This document shows positions 1-5,293 of a stretch of DNA of 5,293 nucleotides, piece by piece. The stretch lies in NCBI GenBank assembly GCA_945889235.1, contig CAMDBK010000220.1, positions 1-5,293 of the forward strand, in the 5' to 3' direction. A program made the position numbers and the translations under genes. The notes under the pieces are model-generated. The model was not told where the DNA came from. It ran no database searches and worked only from the letters and a program-made list of their open reading frames with translations. Source of the DNA: Chitinophaga pinensis. Its GTDB lineage: Bacteria > Bacteroidota > Bacteroidia > SXHM01. Numbering within the stretch: position 1 is the stretch's first letter; each line of letters starts with the position of its first letter.

Positions 1-138
1 GCAGCCGCAGCAATGAATTTTAAACGAGTCATGAACCTCTGGCGAACAGAGGCAATTAATTTTTGGCAACTCATTCATAATTTTATCCTGTTTGTTTATT
101 GGAATTATTTTGGTCAAAAATTAAAATTGACTTTTTGA
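1..138 (+). CDS. Transposase C-terminal fragment, probable IS5-type (partial, 5' end outside window)
   Basis: An open frame enters from the left edge and stops at TGA 136-138, giving 45 residues. It begins with an Ala run followed by MNFKRVMNLW, then a hydrophobic aromatic tail and an end of KLKLTF. The A-A-x-N-F-K-R-x-M-N-x-W pattern followed by a short hydrophobic C-terminus is what I know from the ends of DDE transposases of the IS5 group in Bacteroidota. The DDE catalytic residues would lie upstream, outside the window, so intactness cannot be judged. No terminal inverted repeat can be identified because the other end of the element is not present. A small inverted repeat at 36-52 lies inside this frame and is probably coincidental. 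The family call rests on the tail alone and is moderate. Confidence 0.55.
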   Translation, partial: AAAAMNFKRVMNLWRTEAINFWQLIHNFILFVYWNYFGQKLKLTF

Positions 139-299
139 GGTGCGACTATGTAACATTATACATTGATACGGTCAACTACCGGCTTATCCCAATTGATTAT
201 GTGGGTGAACATCATCTCCCTGGCGGCAATTATACCTACGAGGTTTCGGTTTCTGATACCATTAACCACCAATTATTGATTAATCTGGTAGTGGATTAG
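99..299 (+). pseudogene. Possible remnant of a secreted-protein gene (C-terminal tail), unrecognised
   Basis: A 66-codon frame runs from a TTG at 99 to TAG 297-299. It overlaps the transposase tail in a different frame, so its first 13 or so codons are probably not genuine. The part after about base 150 reads like protein: alternating hydrophobic residues, the phrase LPGGNYTYEVSVSD and an ending LLINLVVD. That resembles the last beta-strands of an Ig-like or sorting-type C-terminal domain of exported Bacteroidota proteins, although no family can be assigned. The frame has no ATG and no ribosome binding site, and stops lie in frame just upstream (78-80, 57-59). The simplest reading is the 3' end of a gene cut by the neighbouring insertion element. 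A chance open frame cannot be excluded. Confidence 0.3.
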
Positions 300-311
300 C
301 AACTGATTTTT

Positions 312-381
312 CTCTGCGCCTCTCTGCATTCTCTGCGGTAAAATTTATAAACTCAGTGCCCTCAGTGAACTTAGTGGTAAA
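312..381. repeat. Two diverged blocks of a ~9-bp word repeat (CTCTGCG / CTCAGTG type)
   Basis: Block 1 (312-342) reads CTCTGCGCC, T, CTCTGCATT, CTCTGCGGT and then AAA. Block 2 (352-381) reads CTCAGTGCC, CTCAGTGAA, CTTAGTGGT and then AAA. Both therefore contain three words of about nine bases in the same order, each ending GGT-AAA, and a 9-bp AT spacer separates them. On the other strand they read as ACCGCAGAG... and ACCACTAAG..., a type of non-coding phrase I recall from intergenic regions of many environmental bacteria. There is no inverted symmetry that would make a hairpin, and no open frame of note. The function is unknown. Confidence 0.7.
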
Positions 382-414
382 GCTCTCTTCCACAAAAAAA
401 ATCACACACACCGT

Positions 415-441
415 TTGGATTAAATAATTTGTTTATTTTAG
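415..441 (+). promoter_or_regulatory. Weak promoter candidate for the barrel gene pair
   Basis: TTG at 415-417 lies 16 bp before TATTTTAG at 434-441, which differs from the Bacteroidota -7 element TAnnTTTG at one position. The spacing is shorter than the usual 19-21 bp, so the match is poor. A second possible -7 box, TAATTTG at 425-431, lacks one base and has no partner upstream. The gene pair starting at 485 needs a promoter in this region, but the sequence does not single one out. The leader that follows is rich in A and C and has no Shine-Dalgarno motif, which is normal for the phylum. Confidence 0.2.
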
Positions 442-484
442 TCCGCTCAAAAAACCAATTAACCCTACCGAAACAACCTATATA

Positions 485-1951
485 ATGAAGCTGAAACACT
501 TACTCTTTACCGCATCCTTATTCATTTTCACAGGTACTCTTTTTGCTCAGGAAGCCAAAACCGAAGACACAAAAGCATCTAAAAAAGAAGCAAAAGAAGC
601 TGAAAAGGCAGCCAAAGAAGCCGAAAAAGCAGCAACACCTGTTGATACAACTAAAAGAGTTCGTCCTCCTTTTGCTTCCAGCAAATGGCCTTCAATAAGT
701 GTTGGACTTGGAAACATGTCTTTTCTGGGTGATATTGCCGATAACATAAGCACATTTACTTACACCAATTGGCGCATGGGCTACAACTTCCGCATTGAAC
801 ACCGCACTTGGAGCGCACTTGGTTTTGCACTCAACGGTCTTTATGGAAAAGTAGCAGAAAACGAGCGCTCACCTTCACGCAATTTCAATTTCGAGTCAAC
901 CATCATGCAGGGTGAGTTTGATATCATGATTTACCTTGACAATAACCTAATCATTAACCGCGCTTCACGCTGGTCGCCTTATCTATTTGGTGGCGTTGGT
1001 TTCATGTCTTTTGACCCAAAAACAAATCTTACCAATAAAAACGGACAAGCTTACTACTACTGGGATGACGGAACTATCCGCACTGAACTAAAAGACGAAA
1101 ATACAATAGGGCACATTACTCCCGGAAGTCCTGAATACAACATTACAACGTTAGATAATTCTTACGAAACAAAAATTGATAACTCTTTGGATGATGAGCA
1201 TAAAGCTATAACCAAAACAGGTCTTGTTTTTCCTGTTGGGTTAGGCTTGCGCTACAAACTTTCAAATATGTTTGATGTATGTGCTTCAGGAACTTGGTAT
1301 ATGACTATGACTGATTACCTTGATGGCTTGAAAGGTAGCAAAGGTGTAGGAGGAAATGATGGATACATTTATACATCACTTTCTTTCGCATGGAATATCG
1401 GAATGGGTTCACCAAAAGCCGCACCGTCTATTTATGATGAAATTGATTTTGACGCACTGGACAATGAAGATGATGATGGTGACGGAATCAAAAACAACGA
1501 AGACTGGTGTGCCGGAACTCCTTCAGGCGTTCCTGTTGATGCAAACGGTTGTCCGTTTGATAATGATAAAGATGGTGTTGCCGATTACAAAGATGATGAA
1601 CCAAACTCTGCTACCGGAGCTATTGTGGATGCAAAAGGTGTTACCATCGGTGAAGATTCTTATGATGAGTTAGGCAGTGATACACTGGGAACTCCGCGTA
1701 ACCTTGTTCTTGAGTCACATCCTAAATCAAAACCTGAAAGAGTTGGAACCTACTATTCATTTGAAAAACCTGTAAGCTCACAACATGGTGCAAGTGGTAT
1801 TCAAGAGTTTGCTGAAGTAGATATTGACGGTGACGGATTTATTTCACCTCAGGAAGTTACCAACGCCATTGACATGTTCTTTGACGGGCAACTTAATTAT
1901 TCAGCAACAAAACTTCATAGTTTGATTGACTTCTTCTTTGACCAGGAGTAG
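485..1951 (+). CDS. Outer-membrane beta-barrel protein with thrombospondin type 3 repeats and C-terminal EF-hand
   Basis: A protein of 488 residues, exported and probably in the outer membrane. Residues 1-21 are a signal peptide, with cleavage likely in LFA-QE. Residues 22-50 are a charged Ala/Lys/Glu helix. Residues 67-305 alternate in the manner of a small beta-barrel (SVGLGNMSFLGDI, PYLFGGVGFMSF, PVGLGLRYKL, YTSLSFAWNIG). Residues 326-372 are thrombospondin type 3 calcium-binding repeats of the OmpA linker type, with D-x-D-x-D-G runs and cysteines 342 and 356. Residues 441-488 hold a canonical EF-hand loop (D446, D448, D450, G451, I453, E457), a helix, and a second half whose loop is degenerate, ending FFFDQE. 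The OmpA peptidoglycan-binding domain expected after such repeats is not visible. ATG 485 is chosen because it gives a clean signal peptide. The next gene, 16 bp on, is a paralogue, so the two are probably co-transcribed. Barrel topology, ligand and precise role are unknown; a structural or adhesion role is inferred. Confidence 0.85.
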   Translation: MKLKHLLFTASLFIFTGTLFAQEAKTEDTKASKKEAKEAEKAAKEAEKAATPVDTTKRVRPPFASSKWPSISVGLGNMSFLGDIADNISTFTYTNWRMGYNFRIEHRTWSALGFALNGLYGKVAENERSPSRNFNFESTIMQGEFDIMIYLDNNLIINRASRWSPYLFGGVGFMSFDPKTNLTNKNGQAYYYWDDGTIRTELKDENTIGHITPGSPEYNITTLDNSYETKIDNSLDDEHKAITKTGLVFPVGLGLRYKLSNMFDVCASGTWYMTMTDYLDGLKGSKGVGGNDGYIYTSLSFAWNIGMGSPKAAPSIYDEIDFDALDNEDDDGDGIKNNEDWCAGTPSGVPVDANGCPFDNDKDGVADYKDDEPNSATGAIVDAKGVTIGEDSYDELGSDTLGTPRNLVLESHPKSKPERVGTYYSFEKPVSSQHGASGIQEFAEVDIDGDGFISPQEVTNAIDMFFDGQLNYSATKLHSLIDFFFDQE

Positions 1952-1967
1952 AAAATTAGAAAAGTTT

Positions 1968-3440
1968 ATGCTGAAAAAAATAAGTTTTATTCTTTTTGTT
2001 CTCATGGCTGTCTGCAGCTACGGTTATTCTCAAACCGTTGTTGTTGACCCTATGGCGCAGTCAAAGGAAACACAGAAAATAGAAAAAAAACGTCTGGAAT
2101 TAATTCAGAAACATGTTGACGACAGCCTGCGCAAAGCAGACTGGGTTCGTAAACCTACCATTGGTATAGGCCCCGGCATTTTTCATTTCTTTGGTGATGT
2201 AAACCACAATAAGTCAGTAAACCCCATGATTCCAAGTTACGGGTTTGGCCTTAATGTTTCTCAGAATTTAAATCCTTCATTCAGGGTTGATTTTGATTTT
2301 GTGATGGGAAGTCTTGTTGCCAATGAGCGTTCAGCAGAAAGAAGCCTCAACTTCAAATCAAGAGTTATTAACGGAAGCGTGCAGGCAACCTACAATTTCG
2401 CAGGAATGCTTAAGCCTGATAAAATCCTCAATCCCTATATATCAGTTGGGGTGGGCATTTTGAATTTTGATTCTAAAGGCGACATCAACGCTGCAAACGG
2501 TTTACCTTATTATTACTGGAGCGATGGTTCTATTCGTAATGTTGCACAAACCAGTCCGCTTGCCGAAACTGCTGTAAACGTTGACCGCGACTATAAATAC
2601 GAAACCGATTTAAGACAGCAGAACCTTGATGGTATTGGAAAATATTCACAGGTGGCATTGACTATTCCTGTTTCATTTGGTTTTGAGTTTATAGTAACCG
2701 AGCGCATGAAACTTAAACTCGGTAGCACCTATTATTATTCCTTCACCGATAATATTGATAATGTTAGTTCATCCGGTTCAGGAGTTAGAAAAGGAAACAA
2801 CTCAAAAGACAGCTATCTTTTTACATCATTTGGTATTCACTATGATTTCTTTACTCCTAAAAAGAAAATATCTGAAGGAATTTATGAGGCTATAAGTTTT
2901 GCCGGAGTTGTTGAGTTTGATTCAGACCGTGACGGAATTCCTGAAGATATAGACAAATGCCCCGATACACCAAAAGGTGCAGCAGTTGATAAAACAGGAT
3001 GCCCGGTTGATACGGATGCTGACGGAATTCCTGATTATGCAGATTTGGAACCGGCAACAGCAGCAGGAATGAAAGTAGATGCGGAAGGCAAAGCAATTAC
3101 AGATGATGTAATAACAAAAACCTATGTAGATACAACAGGAACAATCCGCGCCAAAATGTTTGAGATTTTCCCCGACATGAGGAAGATTTATCCGTTGCCA
3201 CCACCACCGCCACCAGATACCAAAGATTTAAAAGCAGTAATCAAAAGACTGGAAAGTGGTCAGGTAAATGATAAAGCAGTTATTGCCGGAAATACTAATA
3301 TGGAGCAGGTAGACCTAAATAAAGACAAGAAGATTTCAGACGTTGAAGTTCATAAACTAATAGAAGATTTTTTAGATAATAAATCAAAGTTTACGTTTGA
3401 TGAGGTTCATGAAATAATAAAGTACCTTTTTGAACAATAA
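1968..3440 (+). CDS. Outer-membrane beta-barrel protein, tandem paralogue with thrombospondin type 3 repeats and EF-hand-like tail
   Basis: A 490-residue paralogue of the preceding protein. Residues 1-22 are a signal peptide ending SYGYSQ; 31-56 form a charged helix; about 64-295 form the barrel; 318-361 are thrombospondin type 3 repeats with C331 and C345; P411-P416 is a hexaproline linker; 445-490 is the EF-hand-like tail. Shared landmarks with its neighbour are NERS (119-122 here, 126-129 there) and YYYW[SD]DG[ST]IR (181-190 here, 190-199 there), in the same order. The EF loop keeps D449, N451, D453, I456 and E460 but has Lys454 where Gly is usual, so calcium binding may be weaker. ATG 1968 is preferred over an upstream TTG at 1926 because only it places the signal peptide at the N-terminus; the TTG would add 14 residues overlapping the previous gene. 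No OmpA C-terminal domain is seen. The function is inferred from architecture only. Confidence 0.85.
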   Translation: MLKKISFILFVLMAVCSYGYSQTVVVDPMAQSKETQKIEKKRLELIQKHVDDSLRKADWVRKPTIGIGPGIFHFFGDVNHNKSVNPMIPSYGFGLNVSQNLNPSFRVDFDFVMGSLVANERSAERSLNFKSRVINGSVQATYNFAGMLKPDKILNPYISVGVGILNFDSKGDINAANGLPYYYWSDGSIRNVAQTSPLAETAVNVDRDYKYETDLRQQNLDGIGKYSQVALTIPVSFGFEFIVTERMKLKLGSTYYYSFTDNIDNVSSSGSGVRKGNNSKDSYLFTSFGIHYDFFTPKKKISEGIYEAISFAGVVEFDSDRDGIPEDIDKCPDTPKGAAVDKTGCPVDTDADGIPDYADLEPATAAGMKVDAEGKAITDDVITKTYVDTTGTIRAKMFEIFPDMRKIYPLPPPPPPDTKDLKAVIKRLESGQVNDKAVIAGNTNMEQVDLNKDKKISDVEVHKLIEDFLDNKSKFTFDEVHEIIKYLFEQ

Positions 3441-3459
3441 TCAAAATAATATATCTTTA
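3430..3459 (+). promoter_or_regulatory. Probable Bacteroidota-type promoter for the SPOR-like gene
   Basis: TTG at 3430-3432 (within a TTTTTG run) is followed after exactly 19 bp by TATCTTTA at 3452-3459, which matches the -7 element TAnnTTTG at all but the last position. Spacing and both elements fit the housekeeping promoter known for this phylum. The -33 element lies inside the last codons of the preceding gene. Transcription would start near 3466, leaving a leader of about 23 bases rich in A before the ATG at 3489. Read-through from the upstream pair also seems possible, since no terminator lies between them. Confidence 0.5.
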
Positions 3460-3488
3460 GCCACTTTTTAACTAAAAAAAACAAATCA

Positions 3489-4595
3489 ATGATTAAGAAA
3501 ATTACACTGATAACCGCGTGGATTTTTACAGCATCAATTTTTAATATTTCAGCACAGGATGTGTCTGTTAATGTAGATGTTCCTGCTTCAGCTGCTCCTG
3601 AAACTACTTTCAGAATTACATTAAAAGTGGATAAAGGGGATGTAGGCGGGTTTGCAAAGCTGGAGCAAATTCTTCCTGCCGGGCTTGAGGCTACTGCGGT
3701 TGACGTAGCTAATTCAACCTTTTCATTTAAAGAAAGAAAAGCAAAGTTCTTATGGATGTCATTGCCTGCAGAAGCATCTTTCACTGTTTCTTATGATGTA
3801 AAAGTTGCATCAGGAACAAGCGGATACCAGATAGTGGAAGGAACATTTGCATATATATTGAATAACGAAACACAAAAATATGCTTTGCCTAAAGGCATGA
3901 TCAATATCAGCGCGGCTGAAGTGGTTAGTACTGAAGTAAAAGTAAACGTAATAGAAACGCCTCATAATAACCCTGAAGCAGAAAAAGCTAAGCAGGAAGC
4001 CGAAGCAAAAGCAAAAGCTGACGCTGATGCAAAAGCCGCTGCAGCTGCTGCAGCTAAAGCGCAGGCCGAAGCAAACCAGCAGGCAAATCAGCAAGCAAAA
4101 TCTGCTGAAGAAAAAGCAAAAACAGAAGCTGCTGCCGCTGAAAAAGCTAACCGCGAATTAGCTGAGTCAATTAAGAAAAAACAAGCCGAAGAAAAAAAGG
4201 CTGCTGATGAACTGGCAAAACAACAACAAGCTGCTGCTGCCGCTGAGAAAAAACAACAGCAGGCTACAACACAAGCAGCAACAACAGAAGTTGCTGTTAA
4301 AGAAGGAAAACCGGTTGATGGCCTTGTATTCAGAGCACAGGTTGCAGCAGGAAAGAAAAAGGTAAGCACTTCAGTATTTCAGGCTGAATTTAAAATCACA
4401 GATGAAATTTTCTGGGAAGAGCATGAAGGATGGAATAAATACACTGTTGGTAATTTCAATTCTTACCGTGCTGCAAAAACATTCGCAAATGATATCCGTG
4501 ATAACAATGGTGTTACCGGTTCGTTTGTAGTTGCTTACAATAAAGGAGTTCGTATCTCAGTTCAGGAAGCATTAAACCTTTCTAACGGAAAATAA
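3489..4595 (+). CDS. Exported protein with Ig/cohesin-like domain, Ala/Lys/Glu-rich linker and C-terminal SPOR-like domain
   Basis: A 368-residue protein. Residues 1-22 are a signal peptide (cleavage likely ISA-QD). Residues 24-140 form a beta-rich Ig-like domain: FRITLKVDKGDVGGF, then LPAGLEATAV, a FLWM strand and FTVSYDVKV; this order recalls cohesin-type folds, though I cannot assign a family. Residues 161-262 are a low-complexity stretch rich in Ala, Lys, Glu and Gln, probably a long helix like the middle part of TolA. Residues 277-361 look like a SPOR-type domain: VFRAQVAAGKKK, then WNKYTVGNF, YRAAKTFANDIR and GSFVVAYNKG. SPOR domains generally bind glycan strands of peptidoglycan lacking stem peptides, so a periplasmic, cell-wall-associated protein is inferred. 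It follows the two barrel genes by 48 bp with a promoter of its own and is closed by a strong terminator. Partners and exact role are unknown. Confidence 0.8.
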   Translation: MIKKITLITAWIFTASIFNISAQDVSVNVDVPASAAPETTFRITLKVDKGDVGGFAKLEQILPAGLEATAVDVANSTFSFKERKAKFLWMSLPAEASFTVSYDVKVASGTSGYQIVEGTFAYILNNETQKYALPKGMINISAAEVVSTEVKVNVIETPHNNPEAEKAKQEAEAKAKADADAKAAAAAAAKAQAEANQQANQQAKSAEEKAKTEAAAAEKANRELAESIKKKQAEEKKAADELAKQQQAAAAAEKKQQQATTQAATTEVAVKEGKPVDGLVFRAQVAAGKKKVSTSVFQAEFKITDEIFWEEHEGWNKYTVGNFNSYRAAKTFANDIRDNNGVTGSFVVAYNKGVRISVQEALNLSNGK

Positions 4596-4615
4596 ATAGT
4601 TAGTTCATTAGTTTT

Positions 4616-4652
4616 GAAAGCCTTTCCTCATCAGGAAAGGCTTTCTTTTTTT
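4616..4652 (+). terminator. Strong intrinsic terminator after the SPOR-like gene
   Basis: A perfect 13-bp stem (4616-4628 with 4633-4645) closes a 4-base loop CATC and is followed directly by seven T residues (4646-4652). It begins 20 bp after the stop codon of the SPOR-like gene and should end transcription of the envelope module. It separates that module from the helicase gene, which has its own promoter element just downstream. Confidence 0.92.
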
Positions 4653-4679
4653 AATGAATAACAAACCTCTCTTTATTCG

Positions 4680-4687
4680 TATCTTTG
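4680..4687 (+). promoter_or_regulatory. -7 promoter element of the helicase gene
   Basis: TATCTTTG is an exact match to the Bacteroidota -7 element TAnnTTTG. No good TTG -33 partner lies about 20 bp upstream, where the sequence is AT-rich next to the terminator. The predicted transcription start, near 4694, would give a very short leader of about 16 bases before the TTG start at 4710. Its position between a terminator and a gene start supports the call. Confidence 0.5.
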
Positions 4688-4709
4688 CAACCCTTTTTTT
4701 AGCAAAGCA

Positions 4710-5293
4710 TTGGATATTCAGGATACAACAGACAGGCAGGACAGCACATTTGGTAAAGAGCTTTACGCTTACCAGAAAGCGGCTATTGACAAAATTTTCG
4801 AGCGACTGAATAATCATCATGAGCGATATAACTTGTTGTATCAGCTTCCAACCGGTGGTGGGAAAACCGTAATCTTTTCTGAAATTACAAGACGCTTTAT
4901 TAAGGAAACAGGAAAGAAAGTTTTAATACTTACACATCGTGTTGAGTTGTGCGGACAAACGGCACAAATGCTGAATGAGTTTGGTGTGAACAATAAAATA
5001 ATAAATAGTGAAGTAAAAGAACTTCCCGTTCCAAATAATTTCATGTGCTATGTGGCAATGGTTGAAACGCTCAACAACCGCCTTCGCGATAAAATTCTTG
5101 ACCTCGATAATATAGGTCTTATGATTGTTGATGAGGCGCACTACAACTCATTCCGCAAGCTGTTTAAGTTTTATGAAAAAGGCGTGATGCTGGGCGTTAC
5201 CGCTACTCCGCTGAGTTCAAACATAAAACTGCCAATGAATGAAGTGTATGATGAACTGATTGTTGGTGAATCCATTACTTCGCTTATTAATAT
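4710..5293 (+). CDS. DEAD/DEAH-box SF2 helicase, N-terminal part (partial, 3' end outside window)
   Basis: An open frame runs off the right edge, giving 194 complete codons. It carries the first RecA-like domain of a superfamily 2 helicase in order: a Q-motif-like LYAYQKAAI (residues 18-26), Walker A PTGGGKT (47-53) for ATP binding, motif Ia ILTHRVEL (73-80), motif II DEAH (141-144) for Mg-ATP hydrolysis, and motif III-like GVTATP (162-167). The pattern QLPTGGGKT with LTHRxEL and VTATP is close to RadD/YejH-like and related DEAD/DEAH helicases acting on nucleic acid, but the C-terminal half needed to settle the subfamily is missing. The start is taken as TTG 4710: there is no in-frame ATG between the upstream stop (4659-4661) and the motifs, and the TTG sits just after a -7 element. 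It is separated from the envelope genes by a terminator and is probably functionally unrelated. Confidence 0.88.
   Translation, partial: MDIQDTTDRQDSTFGKELYAYQKAAIDKIFERLNNHHERYNLLYQLPTGGGKTVIFSEITRRFIKETGKKVLILTHRVELCGQTAQMLNEFGVNNKIINSEVKELPVPNNFMCYVAMVETLNNRLRDKILDLDNIGLMIVDEAHYNSFRKLFKFYEKGVMLGVTATPLSSNIKLPMNEVYDELIVGESITSLIN

Noticed and set aside
36..52. Small inverted repeat CCTCTG-GCGAA-CAGAGG as a terminator
   Set aside because: It lies inside the transposase frame, the stem is only 6 bp, and the T-run starts several bases after it.
1356..1673. Second open frame on the plus strand inside the first barrel gene
   Set aside because: It is Met/Thr/Lys-rich out-of-frame translation of the thrombospondin repeat region, which is well explained by the main frame.
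1926..1967. Upstream TTG start for the second barrel protein
   Set aside because: It would put 14 extra residues before a well-formed signal peptide and overlap the previous gene; ATG 1968 fits better.
1998..2033. Lipoprotein signal in the second barrel protein (Cys16 in LMAVCSYGYSQ)
   Set aside because: The residue before Cys is Val, not Gly/Ala/Ser, and the region continues to a normal signal peptidase I site at S-Q; a barrel protein is also not expected to be a lipoprotein.
2931..3034. Exact 14-bp direct repeat GACGGAATTCCTGA (2931-2944 and 3021-3034)
   Set aside because: Both copies encode the same D-G-I-P-[ED] step of the thrombospondin type 3 repeats, so protein repetition explains it.
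4088..4369. Antisense open frame rich in Ala, Cys, Ser and Phe
   Set aside because: It mirrors the repetitive Ala/Lys/Gln codons of the SPOR-like gene and shows no protein-like pattern of its own.

Overview
The window looks like chromosomal DNA of a member of the Bacteroidota. The coding sequence is AT-rich. Signal peptides end in A-Q or S-Q. Shine-Dalgarno sequences are absent or weak in front of the starts. Two promoter candidates resemble the TTG / TAnnTTTG type of this phylum. The genes encode OmpA-like barrels with thrombospondin type 3 repeats and a SPOR-like envelope protein. The genus cannot be told from this sequence.

Layout: (1) Bases 1-300 hold the 3' end of a probable IS5-type transposase entering from the left, then a short reading frame that looks like the tail of a broken gene. 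(2) Bases 301-484 are non-coding and carry two diverged blocks, each built from three roughly 9-bp words (CTCTGCG.. and CTCAGTG..). (3) Bases 485-3440 encode two tandem, diverged paralogues 16 bp apart. Each is an exported outer-membrane beta-barrel protein with a charged N-terminal helix, a barrel, thrombospondin type 3 calcium-binding repeats and a C-terminal EF-hand-like pair of helices. The peptidoglycan-binding domain normal for OmpA is not visible. (4) Bases 3489-4595 encode an exported protein with an Ig-like (perhaps cohesin-like) domain, a long Ala/Lys/Glu/Gln linker and a C-terminal SPOR-like domain. It probably has its own promoter and ends at a strong intrinsic terminator. (5) From 4710 to the right edge runs the 5' part of an SF2 DEAH-box helicase, starting at TTG behind a TATCTTTG promoter element.

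The three middle genes look like one envelope module: two barrels placing calcium-binding tails on one side of the outer membrane, and a soluble protein that may bind the cell wall through SPOR. The most interesting idea is that the EF-hand tails (dockerin-like) may dock on the Ig-like domain (cohesin-like) of the third protein. That would give a non-covalent link between outer membrane and cell wall in place of the OmpA domain. This is a hypothesis from domain patterns alone. The transposase and helicase genes appear unrelated to it.
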